Below are positions 8,282 through 18,597 of a stretch of 64,000 nt of DNA, in pieces. The notes beneath the pieces were generated by a model that saw nothing but the letters and a program-made list of their open reading frames with translations, searched no databases and was not told where the DNA came from. Source of the stretch: Paraburkholderia flava. Its GTDB lineage: Bacteria; Pseudomonadota; Gammaproteobacteria; Burkholderiales; Burkholderiaceae. Location: positions 1,003,135 to 1,067,134 of the forward strand of contig NZ_SMRO01000002.1 in NCBI RefSeq assembly GCF_004359985.1, written 5' to 3'. Numbering within the stretch: the stretch's first letter is position 1; every line of letters starts with the position of its first letter. The position numbers and the translations under genes are program-made.

Positions 8282-9643
8282 GTGAACCAGCGCCCTGTCG
8301 TCGATGTGCAGACGTTCATCAACGAGCACCCGTTCTCGGGTTTCCAGTGGCTCATCTTCGCGATGTGTTTCGCGATCGTGCTGCTGGACGGTTTCGATAC
8401 CGCCGCGATCGGTTTCATCGCTCCTTCGCTGGTCAACGAGTGGAGCATCAGCAAGCCCGCGCTCGCACCGGTGCTGAGCGCTGCGCTGTTCGGTCTCGCG
8501 TGCGGCGCGCTGGTGTCCGGTCCGCTGTCCGACCGGCTTGGCCGGCGCGCGTTGCTGACCGGTTCAGTCGGCCTGTTCGGTGTCGCGTGTTTCGCATCGT
8601 CGTTCTCGGGCAATCTGTCTGAGCTGACCGCGTTGCGTTTCGTCACCGGCGTTGGGCTCGGCGCGGCGATGCCGAACGCGGTGACGGTGATCGGAGAGTT
8701 CTGTCCCGATCGTCGTCGCGCGACGCTGATCAATCTGATGTTCTGCGGCTTTCCGCTCGGGGCTGCATGCGGCGGCTTTCTCGCCGCATGGATGATCCCG
8801 CATTGGGGCTGGCGTAGCGTGCTGCAACTGGGCGGCGTGGTGCCGCTCGTGTTGACGGTTCTGCTGCTGCTCAAGCTGCCCGAGTCGGTGCGTTATCGCG
8901 TCGCGAAAGGGCATCCTGCCGAGCTGATTCGCGCGACGCTCGCGCGCATTTCATCGGCAGCATCGGAAGCCGGATCGTTCACGATGACCGAGACGGTAGC
9001 GCACGTCGAAGGCCGCAGCGGCATGCGCGTGGTCTTGTCGCGCGATTACATCGTCGGCTCGGTGATGCTGTGGTTCGCGTACTTCATGGGGCTCGTGATC
9101 TTCTACGCGTCGATCAACTGGATGCCGATCCTGTTGAAGGAAGCCGGCCTGAATCCGCAGCGCGCGACGCTGATCTCCGCGCTGTTCCCGCTCGGCGGTG
9201 TCGGTGCGGTGCTGTGCGGCGTGCTGATGGATCGCTTCAACGCGAACCGGATCGTCGCGGTGTGCTATGCGCTGACAGCAGTGAGTGTGTACTGCATCGG
9301 CCAGGCGCTCGGCAACGTCGGGCTGCTCGTGTTGACTGTGTTCGCCGCGGGCGTGTTGATGAACACCGCGCAGTCGTCGCTGCCTGCACTCGCTGCTGCG
9401 TTCTATCCGACGCAAGGGCGCGGCACCGGCGTCGCGTGGATGCTCGGCATTGGACGCTTCGGCGGTATCGCGGGATCGTTTCTCGTGGCCGAGCTGGCGC
9501 GTCGTCACGTGTCGTTCGAGGGAATCTTCGCGACGATCGCGGTCGCGGGTGTCGTATCGTGTGTGGCGCTGCTTGTGAAGCAGGCCGCGCATCCGTCGAC
9601 GGGCGGTACGAAACCGGTCGGCGCCGAATCGCTTGGGCACTGA
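8282..9643 (+). CDS. MFS transporter, aromatic acid:H+ symporter (AAHS) family
   Basis: 453 residues and twelve predicted membrane helices. The first helix carries DGFD (residues 36-39), and the loop between helices 2 and 3 has GPLSDRLGRR (80-89), both characteristic of the aromatic acid:proton symporter family (PcaK, BenK, MhpT). It likely imports a benzoate-, hydroxybenzoate- or phenylpropionate-type acid; no catabolic genes are adjacent to narrow this. The start is a GTG at 8282 preceded by GGAGGAGA with good spacing. Frames starting further upstream lack a ribosome site. Confidence 0.82.
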   Translation: MNQRPVVDVQTFINEHPFSGFQWLIFAMCFAIVLLDGFDTAAIGFIAPSLVNEWSISKPALAPVLSAALFGLACGALVSGPLSDRLGRRALLTGSVGLFGVACFASSFSGNLSELTALRFVTGVGLGAAMPNAVTVIGEFCPDRRRATLINLMFCGFPLGAACGGFLAAWMIPHWGWRSVLQLGGVVPLVLTVLLLLKLPESVRYRVAKGHPAELIRATLARISSAASEAGSFTMTETVAHVEGRSGMRVVLSRDYIVGSVMLWFAYFMGLVIFYASINWMPILLKEAGLNPQRATLISALFPLGGVGAVLCGVLMDRFNANRIVAVCYALTAVSVYCIGQALGNVGLLVLTVFAAGVLMNTAQSSLPALAAAFYPTQGRGTGVAWMLGIGRFGGIAGSFLVAELARRHVSFEGIFATIAVAGVVSCVALLVKQAAHPSTGGTKPVGAESLGH

Positions 9644-9654
9644 CGCTGAATGAA

Positions 9655-9690
9655 ACCGTGCGCGCGGACCCATCGGTCCGCGCGCACGGT
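9655..9690. terminator. Hairpin between convergent MFS and thiC genes
   Basis: Perfect 16-bp stem: ACCGTGCGCGCGGACC pairs with its complement across a CATC loop. There is no long T run, but its position between two convergent stops suggests a shared terminator. Confidence 0.65.
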
Positions 9691-9723
9691 GAAGCGGAAT
9701 CTATATCAGCAGCGCATTAACGC

Positions 9724-11658
<1,935 letters not shown>

Positions 11659-11761
11659 TTATCTCCTCTAGCCAGGCAATGTGGGGCGGCTAAGCAGGAG
11701 ACGAGATGAAGTGAGTCGGGTTTCGCGGGAGGTCTTGCAGGGATAAGCAGCGAAGCCCGTA

Positions 11762-11862
11762 CGCTTCCCTGCGCTGGCATTATCCAGATCAGGTTCAAAG
11801 GGTATTTCTCACCCACGTGGCTCACCGCCCGAAGACGATGTGCGACGCAGGACCCCCGCGTT
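11762..11862 (-). promoter_or_regulatory. TPP riboswitch (THI element) in the thiC leader
   Basis: Read on the minus strand, the conserved THI-box elements appear in order: a GGGGGTCC start, GGTGAGAAATACCC (pyrimidine-sensor arm), then TTTGAACCTGATCTGGATAA and TGCCAGCGCAGGGAA. It ends about 105 nt upstream of the thiC ATG. Binding of thiamine pyrophosphate is expected to repress thiC by sequestering the ribosome site or by termination. Confidence 0.95.
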
Positions 11863-12047
11863 AGCAGCGCACACGATACACCGGCCGGCGGGGGCTTGGC
11901 AACCCGTCGCGCTTGGGTTTCTGACGATCGCCTGACGTCATGCCGACGATCGTCTATCGCGTACCGTCTGCAAAAAAATCTTCGCTCCGGCTGTCATAAC
12001 GACGTTCCTGCACCGACCAACGTTCGGATTCCTCGCAGGAGCACGTC

Positions 12048-12914
12048 ATGTCTATCGTTTCGAGCCGCGGTTTGATTGCGCGGATTTTTCTTGCACGCAA
12101 CGTTGTGCGCGTTTTTGCGTTGCTTGCCGCGTTCGGTGCTGTCGTCGCGAGCGGGGCCGCGAATGCAGCGGCAGGCCAGTGCATCGCGCACAGCCCCGCG
12201 CATCGCGTCGCGCTCGTCGAGCTGTACAGCAGCGAAGGCTGCGACAGCTGTCCGCCGGCCGACCGTTGGTTCGGTCAATGGAAAGAGAGCGGCGTCGCGC
12301 AGGGCATCGTGCCGCTCGCGATGCACGTCGATTACTGGAACAGCCTCGGCTGGACCGACCGCTTCTCGCAGCATCGTTTTACCGAACGGCAGCAGAGCCT
12401 GACCGATCTCGGCGGCGGCCACACGATCTACACGCCTGAAGTGTTCGTCGCGGGACGTGAGTTGCGCGGCTGGTCGAGTGCGGAGAGTTTCGGTGACCGG
12501 GTCAAGCGGATCGTCGGCGAGCCTGCGACGGCGGATGTATCGGTTGCGCTTGCGCCGCGAGTGGGCGGCGCGGCGAATGCAGTCGATATCGACGCGCAGT
12601 TCGCGGCGCGTGCATCAAACACATCGCCTGATTCTCTGAACGCCTACGTCGCGGTGTACGAGAACTCGCTCGTCTCGCAGGTCAAGGCAGGCGAGAACAG
12701 CGGTGCGACGCTGCATCATGAGCGCGTCGTGCGGCAGTGGATCGGCCCCGTTCCGCTCGCATCCGGACATGCGCAGATTCGCCGCGCACTCGCACTCGAC
12801 GATCCCGGCGCCACCGCACCCGTCCCGGCGTCGCACTTCGGCGTCGTCGCGTTCGTCGAGAACGCCGCGACCGGCGACGTGCTGCAGGCCGCCGATCTGC
12901 CGGCGTGCCAGTAG
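12048..12914 (+). CDS. DUF1223 periplasmic thioredoxin-like protein
   Basis: 288 residues. A long signal peptide is likely cleaved after ANA40. The mature protein opens with VALVELYSSEGCDSCPPAD, the DUF1223 signature, with a CxxC pair at Cys65/Cys68 as in thioredoxin folds. HVDYWNSLGWTDRF and YTPEVFVAGRE are also typical. A role in periplasmic thiol redox is inferred from the fold, not demonstrated. AGGAG precedes the ATG. It starts a run with cytochrome b561 (28 bp downstream) and a molybdopterin enzyme, so these three are probably one operon. Confidence 0.82.
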   Translation: MSIVSSRGLIARIFLARNVVRVFALLAAFGAVVASGAANAAAGQCIAHSPAHRVALVELYSSEGCDSCPPADRWFGQWKESGVAQGIVPLAMHVDYWNSLGWTDRFSQHRFTERQQSLTDLGGGHTIYTPEVFVAGRELRGWSSAESFGDRVKRIVGEPATADVSVALAPRVGGAANAVDIDAQFAARASNTSPDSLNAYVAVYENSLVSQVKAGENSGATLHHERVVRQWIGPVPLASGHAQIRRALALDDPGATAPVPASHFGVVAFVENAATGDVLQAADLPACQ

Positions 12915-12942
12915 GCCCCCCACGATCACGAAGGAGCTCACG

Positions 12943-13587
12943 ATGAATCCCTTACCCATGCCCGCGTCCGCGCCGGCACCCACACCGAGCGTGCCGCGCG
13001 AGCGCCCGATCCACCCGCGCTGGGTGCGCGTCACGCATTGGCTCAACGCGCTCGCCGCGATCACGATGATGCTGTCGGGCTGGCGGATTTACGACGCGTC
13101 GCCGGTATTCGCGGGCTTTTCGATTCCGCCCGCGATCACGCTCGGCGGCTGGCTCGGCGGCGCGCTGCAGTGGCACTTTGCGGCGATGTGGCTGCTCGTG
13201 TTCAACGGGCTCGTCTATCTGATCCTGACCATCGCAAGCGGGCGGTTCATGCGCAAGTTCTTGCCGCTGTCGCCGCGTGCCGTACTGCGCGATCTGGTGA
13301 GTGCATTGCGCGGCCGGCTGGCGCACGACGATCTGAGTCACTACAACGCGGTGCAGAAGCTCGCATACGTCGTCGTGATCGTCGATCTGGTCGTGCTCGT
13401 GCTGTCGGGGCTCGCGATCTGGAAGTCGGTGCAGTTTCCGCTGCTGCGCGAACTGATGGGCGGCTACGACACCGCGCGGATCGTGCATTTCTGCGCGATG
13501 GCGGTCATGGCCAGTTTTCTCGTCGTGCATCTCGCGCTCGTCGCACTGGTGCCGCGCTCGCTGCTCGCGATGCTGCGCGGCCGCTAA
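12943..13587 (+). CDS. Cytochrome b561-type membrane subunit
   Basis: 214 residues with four membrane segments. Candidate haem-ligating histidines are His32 (VTHWLNAL), His78 (LQWHFAAMWLL) and two in the last helix (RIVHFCAM and LVVHLAL). It resembles the b-type cytochrome subunit of thiosulfate reductase or Ni-Fe hydrogenase families (COG4117). It probably passes quinol electrons to or from the molybdopterin enzyme encoded 15 bp downstream. AAGGAG lies 6-7 nt before the ATG. An N-terminal Pro/Ala-rich tail of about 20 residues precedes the first helix. Confidence 0.83.
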   Translation: MNPLPMPASAPAPTPSVPRERPIHPRWVRVTHWLNALAAITMMLSGWRIYDASPVFAGFSIPPAITLGGWLGGALQWHFAAMWLLVFNGLVYLILTIASGRFMRKFLPLSPRAVLRDLVSALRGRLAHDDLSHYNAVQKLAYVVVIVDLVVLVLSGLAIWKSVQFPLLRELMGGYDTARIVHFCAMAVMASFLVVHLALVALVPRSLLAMLRGR

Positions 13588-13602
13588 TTCACGGACACCG
13601 TC

Positions 13603-14382
13603 ATGAGCGATATCAAACGACCTTCTCCGCAGAAACTCGATCGCGAGTCGATCCTGATCGATGCACGCCGTGAGCTCTCGATGCCGTCGCGGCGCCGCTT
13701 CGGCAAGCAGTTGCTGACGCTCGGCGGCCTGTCGATGCTGACTGGCTGCTCGCTGACCGATAACGATTCGGTCAACGCATTCCTCACCGCGGTCTCGCGA
13801 CTGAACGATCGCGCGCAGGGCTTGCTGTTCGACCCGACTCAACTCGCGCCCACCTACACCGAGGCGCAGATCACGCGACCGTTTCCGTTCAACGCGTACT
13901 ACGGCATCGACGAAGTACCCGATGTCGACGGCGCGTCGTATCGGCTGCACGTGAGCGGTCTGGTCAAGGGCCAGCGCGTGTGGACGCTGCCCGAGCTGTA
14001 CGCGCTGCCGCATGAGGAGCAGATCACGCGACATATCTGCGTCGAAGGATGGAGCGCGGTGGGCCGCTGGGGTGGCACGCCGTTCCGCGATTTTCTGCAC
14101 CGCGTCGGCGCGGACACGACCGCGAAGTACGTCGGCTTCAAATGCGCGGACGACTACTTCGAAAGCATCGACATGCCGACCGCGCTGCATCCGCAGACGC
14201 TGCTCGCATTCGACTACGACGGCAGCCGCCTGCCCGCGAAATACGGCTATCCGATGAAGCTGCGGATGCCGACCAAGCTCGGCTACAAGAACCCGAAACA
14301 CATCGTCGAGATTTTCGTCACCAACACGTATCCCGGCGGCTATTGGGTCGACCAGGGCTACAACTGGTTCGGAGGCTCCTGA
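13603..14382 (+). CDS. Tat-exported molybdopterin-dependent oxidoreductase (sulfite-oxidase fold)
   Basis: 259 residues. A twin-arginine signal SRRRFGKQLL (29-38) is followed by MLTGC (Cys49), so the protein may be a Tat-exported lipoprotein. The sulfite-oxidase-type molybdopterin domain contains the molybdenum-ligand Cys146 in RHICVEGWSAVGRWGG. The C-terminus ends in the typical GYKNPKHIVEIFVTNTYPGGYW. Related to COG2041 proteins such as MsrP, but the partner is a b561 cytochrome rather than MsrQ. The substrate (sulfite, a sulfoxide or another small oxidant) is unknown. The start has a weak ribosome site. Confidence 0.85.
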   Translation: MSDIKRPSPQKLDRESILIDARRELSMPSRRRFGKQLLTLGGLSMLTGCSLTDNDSVNAFLTAVSRLNDRAQGLLFDPTQLAPTYTEAQITRPFPFNAYYGIDEVPDVDGASYRLHVSGLVKGQRVWTLPELYALPHEEQITRHICVEGWSAVGRWGGTPFRDFLHRVGADTTAKYVGFKCADDYFESIDMPTALHPQTLLAFDYDGSRLPAKYGYPMKLRMPTKLGYKNPKHIVEIFVTNTYPGGYWVDQGYNWFGGS

Positions 14383-14495
14383 CGCGCGGGTCGTCGCCTG
14401 AAGCGGGCGGCCACGCACGGCAGAAGCTTTGGAAGTACCCGGCACGACGCGTTCGTCGTAGCCGGTTTGATCAATCGATAAAACGGAGTTATCTC

Positions 14496-14732
14496 ATGAA
14501 GAAGTTTGCGATCGCAGTTACCACCCTGGCCCTGGCACTCGGCGCCGGCAGCGCATTCGCTCAGGCAAGCGATGCGATGTCGGGCGGCGCGATGGCCAAG
14601 GATTCGATGTCGAAGGACTCGATGTCCAAGGATTCCATGTCGAAAGACAAGATGGCGAAGCACAACAAGATGAAGAAGGGCGGCGACGCGATGGGCATGA
14701 AGCACGAAGCGTCCGGCGCGATGAGCAACTGA
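14496..14732 (+). CDS. Pentapeptide MXKDX repeat protein
   Basis: 78 residues. Signal peptide cleaved near AFA/QA, then units of the form xMxKx: AMAKD, three SMSKD and KMAKH, then a Lys/Met-rich tail ending GAMSN. Short exported proteins with this repeat are a recognised family (penta_MxKDx) in Burkholderiaceae. Their function is unknown; methionine-rich exported proteins can bind metal or serve as methionine-sulfoxide substrates. It lies 113 bp after the molybdopterin enzyme and ends at its own hairpin. Confidence 0.85.
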   Translation: MKKFAIAVTTLALALGAGSAFAQASDAMSGGAMAKDSMSKDSMSKDSMSKDKMAKHNKMKKGGDAMGMKHEASGAMSN

Positions 14733-14736
14733 ACGG

Positions 14737-14764
14737 TCGCGGGCGCCGTTCGCGGCGCCCGCGA
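14737..14764 (+). terminator. Hairpin downstream of the MXKDX gene
   Basis: Perfect 12-bp stem TCGCGGGCGCCG with a TTCG tetraloop, starting 4 bp after the stop codon. There is no T run, but the stem is very stable. Confidence 0.65.
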
Positions 14765-15108
14765 TGCTTCGCTGTCGAAACAATTTTTACGTTTGGCCTG
14801 ACAAGTCCCTTCCGACTCTCCTGCATAATGCTGCCGGTGTGCGTTGCGTTTGCCGTGTCCCGCCGGGATGTTCCTCCGCCGCCGACGATTTCGGTGTCAG
14901 CCGGCTGACCGCGCCGCACTGATCCCGGGTTTTCCGCGCTTCGCGTGGCCGGGCTTATCGTCAGTCTCCTGTTTTTCCTGCTCGACCATCATGCCGTTCT
15001 GCCTTGTCCGCCTCGCTGCGCTTCACGCGGAGTGTGCGCGTCTGCGCGTCCTGAATCTTTTTCCGGGCGCGGGCGCCCTTGCCCTTGCTGCACAGGTGGG
15101 CTGAACGC

Positions 15109-16023
15109 ATGGATCGGTCATTCTTCTCACGCTTGCCCTTGCGGCTGCCGCGTACGCAGGGCGGTCGCATCGCGCTGTCGCTGGCGTTCGTCTATATCGT
15201 CTGGGGCTCGACGTATCTCGCCGTGCATGTGGCGCTGGAGTCGTTTCCGCCGCTGCTGCTGTCCGGGTTGCGCAATCTGTTCGCGGGGATCGGGCTGTTT
15301 ATTTTCGCTGTGCAGCGTCGTCCGCAATGGCCGACGTTGGTTGAGATCCGCAACGCGGGGCTCGTCGGGACGATGCTCGTCGCGATGTCGAGCGGGATGC
15401 TCGCGGTCGGGATGCGTACCGTCGGCACGGGCATGGCTGCCGTGATGGTCGCGACCGTGCCGCTGTTCGCGACGGTGATCGCGGCGGTCGCTGGTCGGCC
15501 GATCACAAAAGGCGAGTGGGGCGCGGTTGCGCTCGGGCTTGTCGGGATCGCTGTGCTGAATCATGGGGACACCTCCGCTGGATCGGCGGGCGGTAGTCTC
15601 GCGATTCTGGTCGGTGCGCTGTTCTGGGCCGGTGGTGCGCATCTCGCGGGGCGGTTGCGGATGCCGTCGGATCTGTTCCTGTCGACGTCGCTGCAGGTGG
15701 GACTCGGCGGCGCGGTGTCGACTGTGATCGCATGGGCGCTCGACGAGCGGATGATGGACCTCAAGCTCGGCGCAGCTGTTGCCTTCGTTTATCTCGTGAT
15801 GATCGGGACGATGGGGGCTTATGTCGCTTATGGCTATTTGATCCGGCACACGAGTCCGATCATCGCGAGCAGCTGTATGTACGTGAATCCGATTGTCGCG
15901 GTTGCGCTGGGCGCGGTGACGCTGGGTGAGCCGGTGACGCGCTGGACGGTGATCGCGACGCTGTTGATTTTGCTGAGCGTGGGCTTGTCGTTCTGGTTCG
16001 ATCGTCGCCGGGCGCCAGGTTAG
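15109..16023 (+). CDS. EamA-family transporter (YedA-like)
   Basis: 304 residues, ten membrane helices, two EamA repeats. LAFVYIVWGSTYLAVHVALESFPP in the first helix is close to the YedA/RhaT-type drug/metabolite transporters. VNPIVAVALGAVTLGEPVT marks the end of the second repeat. The substrate is unknown. The ATG at 15109 follows AGGTGGG; the in-frame codon at 15079 would add an unlikely leader. The 14765-15108 interval upstream holds no convincing gene. Confidence 0.83.
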   Translation: MDRSFFSRLPLRLPRTQGGRIALSLAFVYIVWGSTYLAVHVALESFPPLLLSGLRNLFAGIGLFIFAVQRRPQWPTLVEIRNAGLVGTMLVAMSSGMLAVGMRTVGTGMAAVMVATVPLFATVIAAVAGRPITKGEWGAVALGLVGIAVLNHGDTSAGSAGGSLAILVGALFWAGGAHLAGRLRMPSDLFLSTSLQVGLGGAVSTVIAWALDERMMDLKLGAAVAFVYLVMIGTMGAYVAYGYLIRHTSPIIASSCMYVNPIVAVALGAVTLGEPVTRWTVIATLLILLSVGLSFWFDRRRAPG

Positions 16024-16244
16024 GCATTGAGATTCGGCTGACCTTGAATGCTGCGGCCAGGCTTTGTCAGTCGTGCCCGGCAGTGAGTTCGTGCTCCGGC
16101 CTGCAAAGCGACCTTAGCGGACTCAGCGGAGAGCATCAGCTCGTCAACGGACACCGCCAGCACCTGGCGATCTGCAACAGCAACCGCACCTGGTGATGGA
16201 TAATGGCGGTCACATCATTTTGAGCACCGCCTTGGCGTTCTCCC

Positions 16245-18449
16245 ATGGAAATTAAAGTCAACTTTCTCGACAAGCTGCGTCTTGAGGCTAAGTTCGATGA
16301 CTTCACGGTAGTGGCCGACCAGCCTATCCGTTATAAAGGCGATGGCTCGGCACCGGGGCCTTTCGATTATTTTTTGGCTTCGTCGGCCTTGTGTGCCGCT
16401 TATTTTGTGAAGTTGTACTGCGTAAATCGCAACATTCCGACGGAAAACATCCGCCTGTCGCAGAACAATATTGTTGATCCGGAAAACAGGTACCAACAGA
16501 TTTTCAAGATTCAGGTCGAGTTGCCGCCGGATATCTCGGAAGCCGACCGCCGCGGCATCTTGCGCTTTATCGACCGTTGTACAGTGAAAAAAGTGGTGCA
16601 GGCCGGACCCGAGTTTGTCATTGAAGAAGTAGAAAACCTGGATGCCGATGCTCAGTCGTTGCTGACGTTGCAACCGGCTTCCGGTGCCAGCACCTATATT
16701 GCGGGCAAGGATCTGCCGCTGGAGCAAACCATCGCCAATATGTCGGCCATTCTGGCGGGCCTCGGCATGAAGATTGAAATTGCTTCGTGGCGCAATATCG
16801 TTCCGAATGTGTGGTCGCTGCATATCCGCGATGCGCATTCGCCGATGTGTTTTACCAATGGCAAGGGAGCGACCAAAGAAAGCGCGCTGGCGTCGGCATT
16901 GGGCGAGTTTATCGAGCGCCTGAATTGCAACCACTTTTATGGCGGCGCGTTTTGGGGCGAAGACATCGCCAATGCGGCGTTTGTCCATTACCCGGACGAG
17001 CGCTGGTTCAAGCCCGGCCGCAAGGATGCGCTGCCGGCTGAAATTCTGGATGCGTACTGTCTGGAAATTTATAACCCCGATGATGAGTTGCGTGGCTCGC
17101 ATCTGTACGACACCAACTCCGGCAATGTGCAGCGGGGTATCTGTTCGCTGCCGTATGTGCGGCAGTCGGACGGCGAAGTGGTGTACTTTCCGTCCAACCT
17201 GATCGAGAACCTGTTCGTCAGCAATGGCATGAGTGCCGGTAACACGCTGGCCGAAGCGCAGGTGCAATGTCTGTCCGAAATTTTCGAACGGGCCGTAAAG
17301 CGCGAAATTCTGGAAGGTGAGATTGCGCTGCCTGATGTGCCGCAGGAAGTGCTGGCGAAATACCCCGGCATTCTCGCCGGGATTCGAGGCCTGGAAGAGC
17401 AGGGTTTTCCGGTGCTGGTGAAGGATGCGTCGCTAGGTGGCACCTACCCGTTGATGTGCGTCACCTTGATGAACCCGCGGACCGGCGGTGTTTTCGCCTC
17501 GTTCGGCGCTCACCCGAGCTTCGAGGTGGCGCTGGAACGGAGTCTGACGGAGTTGCTGCAGGGGCGCAGTTTTGAAGGTCTGAACGATTTGCCTCAGCCT
17601 ACCTTCGTCAGTAACGCCGTGACTGAATCAAATAACTTTGTCGAGCACTTCATCGATTCCAGCGGTGTGGTGTCGTGGCGCTTTTTCAGTGCCAAAGCGA
17701 ATTTCGAGTTTGTCGAATGGGATTTCTCCGGCCAGGGTGAAAACTCCAACGCCGAGGAAGCCGCTACGTTGTTCGGTATTCTCGAAGACATGGGCAAAGA
17801 GGTTTACATGGCGGTGTATGACCAGCTGGGTGCCGTCGCCTGTCGGATTCTCGTGCCCGGTTATTCCGAAGTTTACCCGGTAGAGGATTTGATCTGGGAT
17901 AACACAAACAAGTCGCTGTTGTTCCGCGCCGATATCTTGAATGTGCATCGTCTGGACGACGCAGCGCTCACGGCGCTGCTCGATCGGCTGGAAAACAACG
18001 AACTGGATGAGTACTCCGACATTGCCACCTTGATCGGCATTGAATTTGACGAGAATACGGACTGGGGGCAGCTAACCGTCGTCGAGTTGAAACTGCTGAT
18101 TAATCTTGCCTTGCAGCAATTCGAAGCGGCGCAGGAACTGGTGGGAGCGTTCCTGCAATACAACGACAACACGGTCGAACGCGGATTGTTTTATCAGGCC
18201 TTGAACGTGGTGCTGGAGGTGTTGCTCGATGACGATCTGGATCTGGACGACTACGCGCTCAACTTCCGCCGGATGTTCGGCGACGCCCGGATGGACGCGG
18301 TAATGGGGTCGGTGGACGGCAGCGTGCGCTTCCATGGGCTCACGCCAACGAGTATGAAACTGGAGGGTCTCGACAGGCACCACCGCCTGATCGACAGTTA
18401 TAAGAAATTGCACAAGGCGCGCGCTAATGCGGCGGCTGTAGCGAAGTAG
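16245..18449 (+). CDS. ycaO: OsmC-YcaO fusion protein
   Basis: 734 residues. An N-terminal OsmC-like domain (about 1-140) has the two family cysteines, Cys50 (SSALCAAYF) and Cys112 (DRCTVKK). The YcaO domain follows (about 150-580), with ATP-binding acidic residues Glu221/Glu224 in ALGEFIERL and Glu345/Glu348/Arg349 in SEIFERAVKRE. The C-terminal region (580-734) is acidic and helical. E. coli YcaO, which lacks the OsmC part, assists beta-methylthiolation of ribosomal protein S12 by RimO; other YcaO enzymes make thiazolines or thioamides. The longer fusion form also exists as a family. Codon use is visibly less GC-rich than its neighbours, which suggests acquisition by transfer. The ribosome site is weak. 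Confidence 0.87.
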   Translation: MEIKVNFLDKLRLEAKFDDFTVVADQPIRYKGDGSAPGPFDYFLASSALCAAYFVKLYCVNRNIPTENIRLSQNNIVDPENRYQQIFKIQVELPPDISEADRRGILRFIDRCTVKKVVQAGPEFVIEEVENLDADAQSLLTLQPASGASTYIAGKDLPLEQTIANMSAILAGLGMKIEIASWRNIVPNVWSLHIRDAHSPMCFTNGKGATKESALASALGEFIERLNCNHFYGGAFWGEDIANAAFVHYPDERWFKPGRKDALPAEILDAYCLEIYNPDDELRGSHLYDTNSGNVQRGICSLPYVRQSDGEVVYFPSNLIENLFVSNGMSAGNTLAEAQVQCLSEIFERAVKREILEGEIALPDVPQEVLAKYPGILAGIRGLEEQGFPVLVKDASLGGTYPLMCVTLMNPRTGGVFASFGAHPSFEVALERSLTELLQGRSFEGLNDLPQPTFVSNAVTESNNFVEHFIDSSGVVSWRFFSAKANFEFVEWDFSGQGENSNAEEAATLFGILEDMGKEVYMAVYDQLGAVACRILVPGYSEVYPVEDLIWDNTNKSLLFRADILNVHRLDDAALTALLDRLENNELDEYSDIATLIGIEFDENTDWGQLTVVELKLLINLALQQFEAAQELVGAFLQYNDNTVERGLFYQALNVVLEVLLDDDLDLDDYALNFRRMFGDARMDAVMGSVDGSVRFHGLTPTSMKLEGLDRHHRLIDSYKKLHKARANAAAVAK

Positions 18450-18597
18450 GGTGGAGAGCTGTGCTGAGGCCAGTACGTACCTTCTACTGTCCCTGACACG
18501 AGGTCACCCGGCAGGCAGAACGCCGGCCGGGTTGATCAACTGAGCGGCCACCGAAGCTTCGCAACCGCGTCGCGCTCCCTGCCGCTGACCGTGGCTG

